The notes: generated by a model not told the origin, from the letters alone. 64,000 nt of DNA from Sutcliffiella horikoshii (GCF_002157855.1 NZ_CP020880.1:1860001-1924000); one strand, 5' to 3'; positions 1 through 12,591 are shown, counted from the stretch's first letter. Numbers and translations are program-made.

Positions 1-1
1 A

Positions 2-141
2 GAGTCAGTGGAAAACGGGATCCCTTGCTTGACTTCACTTGATACAGCAAAAGCAATCCTGAGAGTACTAGAATCGATGACTTTCTCCATCGAATCGATT
101 GAAACGTTAGAAAGCACAGAAAAAGAGGCGGTGTACAGCTA

Positions 142-142
<1 letters not shown>
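2..142 (+). CDS. carB: Carbamoyl-phosphate synthase large subunit, C-terminal end (partial)
   Basis: The window opens inside a reading frame whose last 46 residues ([20 protein letters not shown] and onward, ending EKEAVYS) resemble the C-terminal methylglyoxal-synthase-like allosteric domain of the large subunit of pyrimidine-type carbamoyl-phosphate synthase. The stop codon TAA overlaps the ATG of pyrK by one base (TAATG), as expected for translational coupling in a pyr operon. The assignment rests on this short tail plus its position just before pyrK. The 5' part lies outside the window, so pyrAB (Bacillus name) versus a second carB copy cannot be distinguished. Confidence 0.8.
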
Positions 143-2537
<2,395 letters not shown>

Positions 2538-2541
<4 letters not shown>

Positions 2542-3182
2542 ACGAGCTTATGAACAGAACAGTGGCAGAAGATTTATTGGAAATTAAAGCGGTATTTTTC
2601 CAACCCAATGACCCTTTTACATGGTCTTCAGGAATTAAATCACCTATTTATTGTGACAACCGTTTGACCATTTCTTATCCACGAGTTAGAAAAAACATTT
2701 CTGAATCTTTGTCACGATTGATTGTTTCAAAGTTTCCTAATGTGCAGGTGGTAGCAGGCACAGCGACAGCAGGCATTCCACATGCTGCATTAGTGAGCAA
2801 TGAACTGAACCTGCCGATGTGCTATGTTCGAAGCAAGGCGAAAGCACATGGAAAAGGAAATCAAATTGAAGGAAGAGTAGAAGCCGGGCAGAAGGTAGTT
2901 GTCGTGGAAGATTTGATTTCCACAGGCGGGAGTGCCATCGCGGCAGTTGACGCACTAAGAGAAGCCGGATGCGAAGTGCTTGGTGTGGTCGCCATTTTTA
3001 CATACGGTCTGGAAGTAGCCGATGATAATTTATCCAATTACGAGATTGAAGCCCATGCATTGTGTGATTATCAGACTTTGATGGATGTTGCGATTGAAAA
3101 GGAATACATTGGAGAAGGTGACCGCAAGAAGCTTTCGAAGTGGGTGGAGAACCCGACAAGCGAGACTTGGATGGAGTTTTAA
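2538..3182 (+). CDS. pyrE: Orotate phosphoribosyltransferase
   Basis: PyrE joins orotate to PRPP to make OMP. The 214-residue protein shows the type I PRTase PRPP loop [13 protein letters not shown] and the orotate-side [13 protein letters not shown] motif near residue 35. The start ATG at 2538 overlaps the pyrF stop (ATGA) and follows a purine-rich GGGAGTGGAG. It is the last gene of the pyr operon: a hairpin terminator follows within 20 bases. Regulation by PyrR would act at leaders upstream of this window; no such leader is present in what is shown. Confidence 0.97.
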
Positions 3183-3199
3183 GGATTGTTTTTGAGGTT

Positions 3200-3235
3200 C
3201 CCTCAGACGGATGTGGTCTGGGGGATTTTTTGTGT
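3200..3235 (+). terminator. Rho-independent terminator of the pyr operon
   Basis: CCCTCAGAC (3200-3208) pairs with GTCTGGGGG with one G-T wobble and is followed by a T-rich tract, 18 bases after the pyrE stop. Confidence 0.85.
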
Positions 3236-3253
3236 TGGGGTTAGATTAATGGA

Positions 3254-3681
3254 ATAGAAGATTACCTACTTTTTAGAATTAGGTAGATGAAGTTGCAAAA
3301 ATGTAGAATATGAGAGTTTAGAGGTAGTAGGGAGGTTGGGAAATGTACAAGCGGATCCGGGAAATGTAGAAGGTCGCACCAAAAGTGATAGAAGGTTGCG
3401 ATTTAAATGTAGAAGGTGGAATTGAAGGGAGGAAGGTTGCTGTTGAAAACATGGGACTCCCCTGATGTCCCAAGCGTGAGGTCCCATTCCTTTGCGAGAA
3501 GCTTGTCGGAGTCACAAAAAATTAGAAGGTTACCTACTTTTGAAATTAGGTAGCTGAAAAGCAAAAGTGTAGAATATGAGAGTTTAAGTGTCGAAGGACG
3601 ACTGGGAAATGTACAAGCGGATCCGGGAAATGTAGAAGGTCACACCAATAGTGGTAGAAGGTTGGGATTTAACTGTAGAAC
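3254..3681. repeat. Duplicated ~165-bp intergenic repeat made of degenerate 21-22-bp units
   Basis: Two diverged copies, about 3254-3418 and 3522-3681, share long blocks: TAGAAGNTTACCTACTTTT, TGTAGAATATGAGAGTTTA, GGGAAATGTACAAGCGGATC and GGATTTAANTGTAGAA-type stretches. Inside a copy the core TAGAAGG or TACAAGC recurs near 3346, 3367, 3389 and 3410, a spacing of 21-22 bases. No convincing gene lies in 3183-3818: the only open frames are low-complexity and lie in the repeat on the minus strand. The ~100 bases before the next gene (3700-3818) hold nothing recognisable. Confidence 0.7.
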
Positions 3682-3818
3682 CTCCACGAAGAACCCCAAC
3701 CAGTCCAGTAAACCCAATAATTAGAATTGAAAAATCCAAAAAATCTCTAAATAAAGCAGGGAACCCACCAATAAATGTCGAAATATGTAACTAAACAAAA
3801 AAAGAAAGGTGTGAAGTA

Positions 3819-4856
3819 TTGAATAAACAAACATACCGTCGTTCTATCATGCAATGTAAGCTTGATGCCTTACATAGAAGGCTGTCACCTCAACATGAAA
3901 AATACCCCCAGATTGAGAGTGAATTAGGCAAAAGACGTTCTGGAGACTTTGGTGAAAACTCCATAGATTATTATTTGTCGCAATCAAGTGGAATTCAAGA
4001 TTGTATAATAGTAAAAGGGGCAAGGCTACTCCTTAATAATCATCATTTCCAAATGGATACTCTTCTACTGTTTCCTTCATTTTTTATCCTCTTAGAAACC
4101 AAACACTTAACTGGAACACTTCTTTTTGATCCGGATTACCAACAACTCATTCAAATTAAGAAAGAAGATTTAAATCATGAGATTTCTAGGCAAGAGCCGA
4201 TCCTCCAAGTGAAAATGCAATATAATCAATTTAAGCGGTGGTTAGAAAACCAAGGGATAGAAGGGTACCCAGGGTATTGTTTTGTAGGTGTGACAAACCA
4301 AAATGCTATTGTAAAAGCACTTTCCAACCCAGCCCTAGTACAAGAATTCGTGGTGAGAAGCCCTGCACTGACAATCAAAATCAACGACATTCAAGCCAAC
4401 CAGCAGCAAACCCGCTCCACCATATATTCCCCAAAAGAAATATCCTTACTGATTACCAAACATCATGCTCTAAGAAACATAAATATCCTCAAAGAGTTCG
4501 ATATAGATCCTACAGAGATAATGACAGGTGTTGCTTGCCCTGATTGCAACAAACTGGCTATGGAGAAGCATCCAAGAAAATGGAGCTGCCCTAATTGCAA
4601 ACACCAATCAAAGAATGCTCACACTCAAACCCTGATTGATTATTCTTTTTTATTTGGTACAAACATTTCAATTAGAGAAATGTGCAGAATTTTACACATA
4701 AATAACGTACGTAGTGTAAGAAGAATGTTAAAAGAGTTATCACTCAATCGAATCGGAACCACTTACAACTCTAGATATTGCCTAGAAAGTCTCCGAAAAC
4801 AACAAAACGCACCCAGTTCAGAGGGTGCGTTTGTTCACTTCATCATATTAGATTAG
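3819..4856 (+). CDS. NERD-domain protein with C-terminal zinc ribbon and helix-turn-helix-like tail
   Basis: 345 residues. Residues ~30-150 fit the NERD (nuclease-related) domain: an acidic GDFGENSIDYYL segment, then DTLLLFPSFFILLETKHLTG with the Asp and Glu-x-Lys positions typical of restriction-endonuclease-like folds. A zinc ribbon follows (C240, C243, C257, C260), then ~50 residues (ISIREMCRILHINNVRSVRR) that look like a DNA-binding helix-turn-helix. Start is TTG at 3819, preceded by AAAGAAAGGTGTG. NERD proteins are thought to be DNA-processing enzymes, but the substrate is not known and none is proposed here. It is monocistronic in an accessory pocket; its last ~17 codons overlap the terminator of the facing gene. 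Confidence 0.75.
   Translation: MNKQTYRRSIMQCKLDALHRRLSPQHEKYPQIESELGKRRSGDFGENSIDYYLSQSSGIQDCIIVKGARLLLNNHHFQMDTLLLFPSFFILLETKHLTGTLLFDPDYQQLIQIKKEDLNHEISRQEPILQVKMQYNQFKRWLENQGIEGYPGYCFVGVTNQNAIVKALSNPALVQEFVVRSPALTIKINDIQANQQQTRSTIYSPKEISLLITKHHALRNINILKEFDIDPTEIMTGVACPDCNKLAMEKHPRKWSCPNCKHQSKNAHTQTLIDYSFLFGTNISIREMCRILHINNVRSVRRMLKELSLNRIGTTYNSRYCLESLRKQQNAPSSEGAFVHFIILD
4801..4832 (-). terminator. Convergent terminator shared by the NERD gene and the SurA-like gene
   Basis: AACGCACCC (4806-4814) and GGGTGCGTT (4823-4831) form a perfect 9-bp stem with an 8-base loop. The T-rich flank (TTTTGTT) is better on the minus strand, so it mainly serves the minus-strand lipoprotein gene, yet it lies inside the end of the plus-strand coding region. 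Confidence 0.8.
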
Positions 4857-5615
4857 CTTTTCAATTTCGCTGTCTTTTTTAAGATCTTCTACAAGAGTTT
4901 GTAGTTTCTTTTGTGTTTCTTCTTGTTCAAGTTGACCGCGAATTTGGTCTTCCACTTCCGCAAGTTCTGGGAATTCGTTTGCAGGCGCTTCTTCTCCTTC
5001 AGGAGCTTCAGCTTGTTGAGCTTCATTTTGCTCTTTTGCTTGGTTATAGTATTCTTTAATCTGCTCGTCCGTTACTTTTGTTTCAGGGAATTCTTTTTCC
5101 ATGTATTTTTGAAGAGCTAGTTCTTCAGAGATTTGAGCCTTCAAAGTTTCCATTGTCAGTGGGCTTTCTTCTAGAGCCTCTTCGAATTTTTCTTCGCTTT
5201 CGTAATTAGCTTTGATGTCCTTGATGTAATCTTCAATTTCTTTTTCGCTTGTTTTATAGCCTTTGCTTTCTACTTCTTGAGAAAGAATTTGTTGATCGAT
5301 CAATGCGTTTAATGTTTGGTCTTTCATCGCTTTAGCGTCTCCGCCTTGACCAAACTGCATCATCATCATTTGAGTTTGTTGAAGCATTTCATTATATTCC
5401 TGGCCTTTGATTTCCTGACCGTTAACTTTGGCCACAACTTTTTCAGGATCCACTTCTTCGACTTCAGGAGTTTGTTGTTCTTGTCCTTCTTGTCCTTCTT
5501 GAGCTTCTTTGTTTTCATTTCCTTCTTTAGAAGCATTGTTACCATCAGAACCGCATGCAGCTAATAGAACAGCTGTTAACATTGCTACTAGAAACATCGT
5601 CAATTTCTTTTTCAT
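4848..5615 (-). CDS. SurA N-terminal-domain lipoprotein (PrsA-like, without PPIase domain)
   Basis: 255 residues from the ATG at 5615, which has GGAGGG eight bases upstream; an in-frame ATG 15 bases earlier lacks a good site. A lysine-rich n-region, hydrophobic stretch and lipobox LLAAC (Cys 21) mark a membrane-anchored lipoprotein. A ~40-residue Glu/Gln/Asn-rich linker follows, then a SurA_N-like region: KVNGQEIKGQEYNEML, LIDQQILSQEV, and a second helical segment VTDEQIKEYYNQ. No parvulin domain is present, so it is likely a chaperone-like extracytoplasmic protein rather than a proline isomerase. Its substrate is unknown. Single gene, converging with the NERD gene. Confidence 0.82.
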   Translation of the reverse strand: MKKKLTMFLVAMLTAVLLAACGSDGNNASKEGNENKEAQEGQEGQEQQTPEVEEVDPEKVVAKVNGQEIKGQEYNEMLQQTQMMMMQFGQGGDAKAMKDQTLNALIDQQILSQEVESKGYKTSEKEIEDYIKDIKANYESEEKFEEALEESPLTMETLKAQISEELALQKYMEKEFPETKVTDEQIKEYYNQAKEQNEAQQAEAPEGEEAPANEFPELAEVEDQIRGQLEQEETQKKLQTLVEDLKKDSEIEKLI

Positions 5616-5753
5616 GTTGTTACCCTCCATTTAAAAAACATTTGAAACTATTTTTCCATTTAAACATGGTTTTTATGAGGAAGCAAATAATTACCCTTCT
5701 TTTTGTTAAAATAAACCTGAATTGTGATTATATTTAAACTAATTCAAGAGAAA

Positions 5754-5780
5754 AGCACCCGCAATACAAGCAGGTGCTCT
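5754..5780 (-). terminator. Terminator of rqcH
   Basis: AGCACC (5754-5759) and GGTGCT (5773-5778) with an inner GC/GC extension form a hairpin just past the rqcH stop. The minus-strand continuation is TTTTCTCTT. Confidence 0.7.
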
Positions 5781-5783
5781 TAC

Positions 5784-7487
5784 CTATTTCCTCAATCCAA
5801 TAATCATTTCCTCATCCGGTGTCACATAAACAGTCTGTTGTTGTTCGTAGATGACAAAACCCGGTTTGGAGCCGGACGGTTTTTTTACATGCCTTACTTT
5901 TGTATAATCAACCGGTACAGAACCGGAATGGCGCGCTTTACTGAAATAGGCAGCGATGGTCGCTGCTTCTTTGATGGTCTCTTCAGAAGGCTCATCACTT
6001 CTAATGACAACATGAGACCCAGGGATGTCCTTTGTATGCAGCCATACATCATCCCTGCGTGCAACACGGTTTGTCAGGTGATCATTCTGTTTGTTGTTTT
6101 TTCCGACTAGAATCTCTGTGCCGTCACTTGACGTGTAAGTTTCAAGAACAGGCTTTTGAGGTTTAAGTTTTTTGCGCTTTTGCTTCATGCGCAAATAGCC
6201 TTCTTCCATCAGTTCTTCCCGGATTTCCTGGATATCCTTTGGAGAAGCGGTTTCTACTTGTTGGTTCAGCATTTCGAAATATTGAATTTCCGACTTGGCT
6301 TTTTCGATTTGTTCCTGCACGATAGCTAGTGAGTTTTTCGCTTTTTGATATTTGTTAAAGTAGCGTTGTGCATTACTTGAAGGGGAACGCTGCGGATCCA
6401 GTGTAATGGTGATGGTTCCGGCATTCTCATCATAATAATTCACCACAGTTACTTCAGTATCTCCCCGTGATATCTGATAGAGGTTGGCGGTCAAAAGTTC
6501 TCCGTAAAGTTGGAATTTTTCAGCGTCCCTGGCATCGTCTAACGTCTTCTCTAGTTTCACAATTTTCTTTTCATTTTTTTGAATTTCATTTGAGATAAAT
6601 CTCTCCAAGTCATTTGCTTGCTGTTTGACTCTGTCTCTTGAGGCTTTCCCGAAGTAGAAGCGATCAAGGGTTTCGCTGAGCGTGGAGAAAGATTTGCTTT
6701 CCCCTTTAATGTGTTCCAAATCAACTAAGTAAAATACCTCTTTGTTTCCATCTGTGATGATTTGAGGGGAGAGGTCCAAAGCTTTTATTTTTCCCACTAA
6801 AGTCATAAAGCTCTTCGGTAAAGTGTCCCTATTGGCAAGACCAGCTCTGAAAACAGCTTCTTTAGCAAACAAAGGAGAAATTCCGGCAAAAGTGTTTACT
6901 AACTGTTTATCAAGTCTTCCTCCGATATAATCAAGTTTTCTTTGTACGGTTTCTTCGGTAGCTTCAAGTGGATTAAGTTTATCCTGAACAGGCGGCAGTA
7001 CATAGATCTGGCCAGGTGTCAGGCTGCGATGTCTGTTTTGTGCCATTGGGACATGTTTGATGCTGTCTAAAATCATCTGCTTTTCTTTATCTACAAAAAT
7101 GATGTTCGAATGGCGTCCCATAATTTCTACGATAAGCTGTTTATAAGAAACATCCCCAATTTCATTTCGTGCTTTCACATCAAAAACGATGATTCGGTCC
7201 ATCTCAATTTGGTGGATCTGGGTGATGATACTGCCCTCTAAATGCTTTCTAAGCAGCATGCAAAACATCGGTGGCTCTGAAGGATTATCATAGGATTCCT
7301 CTGTCAAATGCATTCTTGCATAGCTTGGGTGCGCACTAATTAGCAGCTTATGATTGGTTCTTCCAGAGCGAATGGTTAATATAAGCTCATTTTTATAGGG
7401 CTGATAGATTTTCGTGATTCTCCCGCTTTCTAGCTTTTCCTTCAACTCCGCGGTCATTGCGTATGTAAAAATACCGTCAAAACTCAT
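5784..7487 (-). CDS. rqcH: Ribosome quality control factor RqcH (NFACT/Rqc2 family)
   Basis: RqcH binds stalled 50S subunits and recruits tRNA-Ala to add C-terminal alanine tails that mark nascent chains for degradation. The 567-residue protein begins [15 protein letters not shown], the NFACT-N signature, with [13 protein letters not shown]-type and DVKARNEIG motifs. A coiled-coil of ~120 residues follows (about 280-430), and a C-terminal NFACT-R domain containing [18 protein letters not shown]. It was earlier annotated as fibronectin-binding FbpA or YloA. The start has GAAGGGAAG upstream. It is divergent from the calcium ATPase, as yloA/yloB are neighbours in B. subtilis, though there the two are co-oriented. 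Confidence 0.95.
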   Translation of the reverse strand: MSFDGIFTYAMTAELKEKLESGRITKIYQPYKNELILTIRSGRTNHKLLISAHPSYARMHLTEESYDNPSEPPMFCMLLRKHLEGSIITQIHQIEMDRIIVFDVKARNEIGDVSYKQLIVEIMGRHSNIIFVDKEKQMILDSIKHVPMAQNRHRSLTPGQIYVLPPVQDKLNPLEATEETVQRKLDYIGGRLDKQLVNTFAGISPLFAKEAVFRAGLANRDTLPKSFMTLVGKIKALDLSPQIITDGNKEVFYLVDLEHIKGESKSFSTLSETLDRFYFGKASRDRVKQQANDLERFISNEIQKNEKKIVKLEKTLDDARDAEKFQLYGELLTANLYQISRGDTEVTVVNYYDENAGTITITLDPQRSPSSNAQRYFNKYQKAKNSLAIVQEQIEKAKSEIQYFEMLNQQVETASPKDIQEIREELMEEGYLRMKQKRKKLKPQKPVLETYTSSDGTEILVGKNNKQNDHLTNRVARRDDVWLHTKDIPGSHVVIRSDEPSEETIKEAATIAAYFSKARHSGSVPVDYTKVRHVKKPSGSKPGFVIYEQQQTVYVTPDEEMIIGLRK

Positions 7488-7646
7488 ATATGTAAACTTC
7501 CCTTCTAATTACAAAACTAATAAATTTCTCTTTTATCATTATATCTTAACAATCTTGATAACACCCAAAAAGTATATCATTTTTTTGGACGAGTCCGAAT
7601 AGACTTTCTTAGATAGATTTTGTGCAAAGGTTGTGAGGTGGAACAG

Positions 7647-10334
7647 ATGAAATGGCATGAAATGAGAGCAGAAGAAGTCGAAGAACAGATCAATTCCGAT
7701 TTTGAAGCGGGCTTAAGTGAATCAGAAGCAAAAAATCGTCTGTTGCAATATGGGACGAATGAACTTCAGGAGGCGGAGAGACCGAACGCCTTTTTAGTGT
7801 TTTTAGAGCAATTTAAAGATTTTATGGTGGTGGTGTTGCTTGCTGCAACACTGATATCCGGTTTGCTTGGGGAATACATCGATGCAGTTGCCATTATTGC
7901 CATTGTGATCATTAATGCATTTTTAGGATTTTTCCAGGAACGAAAAGCAGAAAAGTCCTTACAGGCATTAAAAGAACTCTCGGCACCACAAGTAACGGTT
8001 CTTCGAGAAAAAGAATGGCGAAAAGTGGCCTCAAGAGAAATAGTGGTAGGGGATATTATCAAATTTGGGAGTGGAGACCGTATAGGGGCGGATCTTCGAA
8101 TTGTACAGGCCAGTTCCCTTGAAATTGAGGAGTCTGCTTTAACAGGGGAATCCGTTCCAGCTGTAAAAAGTGATAAACCTGTACATGGCTCGGATATATC
8201 CATTGGAGATCAGGAAAATATGGCCTTTATGGGGACGCTTGTGACCCGTGGTACAGGAGTGGGTGTCGTAGTTGCAACTGGTATGAATACTGCAATGGGA
8301 CAAATTGCCGACCTATTGCAGACTGCTGAGACAACCATTACTCCGTTGCAGCGGAAATTAGAGCAGCTCGGGAAGATTCTGATAACCGTTGCGTTGATAT
8401 TGACAATGCTAGTGGTTGTGGTTGGAGTTCTGCAAGGCCACAGTCTATATGAAATGTTCTTAGCTGGAGTCTCTTTGGCGGTTGCGGCCATTCCAGAAGG
8501 ATTGCCGGCTATTGTGACCGTTGCACTTTCGCTTGGGGTTCAGCGGATGATCAAAAAGAAATCCATTGTCAGAAAGCTTCCTGCAGTAGAGACGCTAGGG
8601 TGTGCTTCTGTTATTTGTTCCGACAAAACAGGAACGCTGACGCAAAACAAAATGACCGTTACGCATGTTTGGTCTGGTGGAACCACTTGGAATGTGAGCG
8701 GTAATGGTTATGAACCGAAAGGGGAATTTATTTCAGAAGGCACTGAAAGCAACATTAAAAATAAATCCTTGCATCAATTGCTGACATTCGGTCTTCTATG
8801 TAATCACGCCAATATAATCCAGAAAAAAAATCAATACATCCTTGATGGAGACCCGACAGAAGGGGCACTTGCTGTTGCAGCCATGAAGGCTGGGTTTACT
8901 CGGGATGGCTTACTAAGTGAGTTTCAGATTGTAAAAGAGTACCCGTTTGATTCGGAGAGAAAGATGATGAGTGTTGTCGTGAAAGATAAGCAAGGGAAAT
9001 TGTTTGTCATCACGAAGGGTGCTCCGGATGTCATCACAAATGTGAGTGACTCTTTATTATGGGAAGGAAAGCGCGAATTGTTTTCTTCCAAATATGAAAA
9101 GGTTGTAGCAGATATGGTCCATACCCTGGCTTCACAGGCTTTGAGAAATATCGCGGTGGCTTTTAAACCGATTACCAACTTTCACGATGGCATGCAGGAA
9201 AGGGAGATCGAAAAAGACCTTGTCTTTATTGGAATTCAAGGGATGATTGATCCACCTCGCCCAGAAGTAAAACAGGCAGTCCGTGAATGTAAAGAAGCAG
9301 GAATCAGGACAGTGATGATCACAGGGGATCATATTGTCACGGCAAAAGCGATTGCAGCCGAAATTGGCATCCTTCCAATGGGAGGAAAGGTGCTGGAAGG
9401 AAAAACACTTCAAAAGATGAGTCAAGAAGAGTTGGAAGACATGGTGGATAACGTATATGTGTTTGCCAGGGTATCTCCTCAACACAAACTTTCCATCGTA
9501 AAAGCACTGCAGAAAAAAGGTCATATTGTCGCCATGACAGGAGATGGAGTGAATGATGCCCCTGCAATAAAAGCTTCTGACATTGGTATTGCGATGGGGA
9601 TTACCGGAACGGATGTTGCGAAGGAAGCAAGTTCACTTGTATTATTGGATGACAATTTCGCCACTATTAAGTCAGCCATTAAAGAAGGGCGTAACATTTA
9701 TGAGAACATAAGGAAGTTCATCCGATATTTATTGGCTTCGAATGTAGGGGAAATTCTTGTGATGCTGTTTGCGATGTTATTGGCTTTGCCGCTCCCACTT
9801 GTTCCGATTCAAATCTTGTGGGTGAACCTTGTAACGGATGGCTTGCCGGCAATGGCGCTTGGACTAGATCAAGCCGAAGGGGATGTCATGAAGCGTAAGC
9901 CAAGGCATCCAAAGGAAGGTGTGTTTGCCAGAGGACTTTGGTGGAAAATTGTCTCGCGCGGTTTTCTGATTGGAATTGCCACGCTCCTTGCATTCATCAT
10001 TGTATACAAACAACATCCAGATAACCTCATCTATGCGCAAACAGTGGCATTTGCAACTCTTGTCATGGCGCAGCTTATACATGTGTTTGATTGCCGAAGC
10101 GATAGATCTATTTTCCATCGTAACCCGTTTCAGAACATGTATCTTGTCGGCGCAGTAGTCTCCAGTATCATTTTAATGCTGATCGTAATTTACTATCCAC
10201 CTTTACAAGGAATTTTCCACACAGTGGCACTTGCTCCGAAAGAGTGGTTATTGATTATTGGGATGGCATCGTTACCGACCTTTTTGTTGGTGGGAACCCT
10301 TTTCACGGGAAAAGCAAAAAAGAATATGGTATAA
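7647..10334 (+). CDS. yloB: P-type calcium-transporting ATPase (YloB, SERCA-like)
   Basis: 895-residue P2A-type ATPase. It carries the N-terminal cation-ATPase segment, the actuator loop ALTGESVP, the phosphorylation site DKTGT with Asp ~326, the nucleotide-domain KGAP loop, the hinge MTGDGVNDAPAIK, and about ten membrane segments. The calcium-site PEGLP motif follows TM4 and NLVTDGLPA marks TM6. The product moves Ca2+ across the cytoplasmic membrane; in B. subtilis the homologue supports germination heat resistance. ATG at 7647 with GAGGTGG nearby is preferred over an upstream TTG frame extension (7620). A strong terminator follows, so it is probably transcribed alone. Confidence 0.96.
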   Translation: MKWHEMRAEEVEEQINSDFEAGLSESEAKNRLLQYGTNELQEAERPNAFLVFLEQFKDFMVVVLLAATLISGLLGEYIDAVAIIAIVIINAFLGFFQERKAEKSLQALKELSAPQVTVLREKEWRKVASREIVVGDIIKFGSGDRIGADLRIVQASSLEIEESALTGESVPAVKSDKPVHGSDISIGDQENMAFMGTLVTRGTGVGVVVATGMNTAMGQIADLLQTAETTITPLQRKLEQLGKILITVALILTMLVVVVGVLQGHSLYEMFLAGVSLAVAAIPEGLPAIVTVALSLGVQRMIKKKSIVRKLPAVETLGCASVICSDKTGTLTQNKMTVTHVWSGGTTWNVSGNGYEPKGEFISEGTESNIKNKSLHQLLTFGLLCNHANIIQKKNQYILDGDPTEGALAVAAMKAGFTRDGLLSEFQIVKEYPFDSERKMMSVVVKDKQGKLFVITKGAPDVITNVSDSLLWEGKRELFSSKYEKVVADMVHTLASQALRNIAVAFKPITNFHDGMQEREIEKDLVFIGIQGMIDPPRPEVKQAVRECKEAGIRTVMITGDHIVTAKAIAAEIGILPMGGKVLEGKTLQKMSQEELEDMVDNVYVFARVSPQHKLSIVKALQKKGHIVAMTGDGVNDAPAIKASDIGIAMGITGTDVAKEASSLVLLDDNFATIKSAIKEGRNIYENIRKFIRYLLASNVGEILVMLFAMLLALPLPLVPIQILWVNLVTDGLPAMALGLDQAEGDVMKRKPRHPKEGVFARGLWWKIVSRGFLIGIATLLAFIIVYKQHPDNLIYAQTVAFATLVMAQLIHVFDCRSDRSIFHRNPFQNMYLVGAVVSSIILMLIVIYYPPLQGIFHTVALAPKEWLLIIGMASLPTFLLVGTLFTGKAKKNMV

Positions 10335-10341
10335 TTTATTA

Positions 10342-10380
10342 AAGGTAGTAGAGGTGTACTCTATTGCCTTTTCTTCTTTT
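10342..10380 (+). terminator. Terminator of yloB
   Basis: A 12-bp stem (10342-10353 with 10359-10370; two G-T wobbles, 5-base loop) runs into TTCTTCTTTT eight bases after the stop codon. Confidence 0.85.
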
Positions 10381-10526
10381 CCCGCCAACAATGAAGATAC
10401 CTCTTAAATTTCTGTAAAAATAGCTTTCAAATTAGGGGAAACAATGCTAATATAGTGGTTGCTTAGCATCAAGAATGGCCAGTTTTCCGGCTCTTTTCTA
10501 TACTTAAGAACGGAAGTGAGTATAAT

Positions 10527-11402
10527 ATGGTGAAAAGTATGACAGGCTTTGGCCGGGCAGAAGCAAAACAAGGTTCCTATCAGATTCTTGTCGAGATGAA
10601 ATCTGTCAACCATCGCTTTTGTGAGATTAATATCCGGATGCCTAAGCAGTTCCTAGCAATGGAAGAGAAAATGAAAAAAGTCGTTCACTCTTATTTGCAA
10701 AGAGGAAGAATAGAAATGTTCATTACGATTGAGGGCCAAGACATACATGATAAGCATTTGAATGTGGATTGGGAGCTTCTTTCGGCATACATAGATTCTA
10801 TACATAAGGTAAAAGATAGATACCAAATTTCCGGTTCCATTGAGATTAATGATATACTTAAATTAGAAAATGTGTTTACCATCATGGAAACACAAACAGG
10901 GATGGAAGCAATAGAAGAAATATTGCTAGACCAAGTCCATTTAGCGTCCAAGCAATTGGTTGCCATGCGAAAGGCTGAAGGCGATCAGTTGCAAAAGGAT
11001 ATTATCACCCATCTAACTTTTATCGAAAACATGTCGGAGCAGCTTGCAAAACTCGGTCCGACCGTTGTGGAAGCGTATCGGTTGCGTTTGGAGAAAAAAC
11101 TGAAGGAATATTTAGGTTCCCAGATCGATGAACAACGTATACTGGCAGAAGCCGCTATTTTTGCTGATAAGGCTGACATTAACGAAGAGTTAAAAAGAAT
11201 TAACAGCCACCTTGGTCAATTCACTCAAACCTTGCAATCTGCAGATCCTGTAGGCAGGAAGCTTGATTTTCTTGTTCAGGAATTGAACAGGGAAGTGAAT
11301 ACCATCGGATCCAAGGCGAACGACGCAAATATCGCAAATCTGGTAGTCGAGATGAAAGCTTGCCTGGAAAAAATTAAAGAACAGGTGCAAAACATTGAAT
11401 AA
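10527..11402 (+). CDS. yloC: YicC/YloC family endoribonuclease
   Basis: 291 residues, starting MVKSMTGFGRAEAK, the diagnostic N-terminus of the YicC family. The C-terminal DUF1732-like part contains DFLVQELNREVNTIGSKAND, another family hallmark. E. coli YicC and B. subtilis YloC have been reported to act in RNA degradation as endoribonucleases; physiological targets are not clear. ATG at 10527 follows GGAAGTGAG. It leads the cluster yloC-remA-gmk-rpoZ, the same order as in B. subtilis. The 190 bases before it hold the yloB terminator and no obvious gene. Confidence 0.93.
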   Translation: MVKSMTGFGRAEAKQGSYQILVEMKSVNHRFCEINIRMPKQFLAMEEKMKKVVHSYLQRGRIEMFITIEGQDIHDKHLNVDWELLSAYIDSIHKVKDRYQISGSIEINDILKLENVFTIMETQTGMEAIEEILLDQVHLASKQLVAMRKAEGDQLQKDIITHLTFIENMSEQLAKLGPTVVEAYRLRLEKKLKEYLGSQIDEQRILAEAAIFADKADINEELKRINSHLGQFTQTLQSADPVGRKLDFLVQELNREVNTIGSKANDANIANLVVEMKACLEKIKEQVQNIE

Positions 11403-11462
11403 TCATTGATTACTAACCTGTGAACACGGTTAGAATAGAGTTTGTAACTAGAGGTGGGAACC

Positions 11463-11726
11463 ATGAGCATAAAGTTGATTAATATTGGCTTTGGTAATAT
11501 CGTATCAGCAAATCGTATCATATCTATTGTTAGTCCTGAATCTGCTCCGATCAAAAGAATCATCCAAGATGCAAGGGATCAGGGTATGTTAATAGATGCA
11601 ACCTATGGAAGACGCACAAGAGCAGTACTAATAATGGATAGCGATCATGTTATCTTATCGGCGGTGCAACCTGAAACAGTGGCACAACGCTTGGTAAATA
11701 AAGATGATATGTCTGATGAAGGGTAG
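11463..11726 (+). CDS. remA: Extracellular matrix regulatory protein RemA
   Basis: 87-residue RemA family protein ([19 protein letters not shown]...). In B. subtilis RemA is a ring-forming DNA-binding protein that activates biofilm matrix operons and osmoprotection genes. The near-invariant SPESAPIKR and [11 protein letters not shown] segments are present; the arginine-rich one contributes to DNA binding. ATG at 11463 with GAGGTGG is preferred to a GTG nine bases upstream, giving the family start. It lies between yloC and gmk, its conserved place in Bacillaceae. Confidence 0.95.
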   Translation: MSIKLINIGFGNIVSANRIISIVSPESAPIKRIIQDARDQGMLIDATYGRRTRAVLIMDSDHVILSAVQPETVAQRLVNKDDMSDEG

Positions 11727-12356
<630 letters not shown>

Positions 12357-12357
12357 T

Positions 12358-12591
12358 ATGCTATACCCATCTATTGATTCCCTAATGCAAAAATTAGATT
12401 CAAAATATACGCTTGTAACCGTGTCTGCACGACGCGCTCGTGAACTGCAACAAGTAAACGACCAAATGATTGAAAAAACGGTTTCCTACAAATTTGTCGG
12501 AAAAGCCCTTGAAGAGATTGATGCAGGCTTACTATCTGCAAAGACAATCAAAACTGCTGAAAGAAGCGAAGGCATCCTAAATCACAAGTAA
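12358..12591 (+). CDS. rpoZ: DNA-directed RNA polymerase omega subunit
   Basis: 77 residues, [20 protein letters not shown], with the conserved omega core SARRARELQ and a helix ending [11 protein letters not shown]. Omega promotes assembly and stability of RNA polymerase by clamping beta-prime. ATG at 12358 is two bases after the gmk stop and follows GGAGG at 12344-12348. The frame is open for 37 codons further upstream within gmk, but that extension is not coding. It ends the operon: a terminator follows at once. Confidence 0.96.
   Translation: MLYPSIDSLMQKLDSKYTLVTVSARRARELQQVNDQMIEKTVSYKFVGKALEEIDAGLLSAKTIKTAERSEGILNHK

Noticed and set aside
3266-3515. Minus-strand frames of 65-73 codons after pyrE
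   Set aside because: Low-complexity translation of the 21-22-bp repeats, Ser/Thr/Pro/Phe-rich, without ribosome-binding site.
3254-3681. A CRISPR array, because of ~21-bp repeats
   Set aside because: Units are degenerate, there are no unique spacers of constant length, and no cas gene is present.
7555-7580. A yloB promoter TTGATA...TATCAT
   Set aside because: Spacer is only 14 bases; not credible as a sigma-A promoter.
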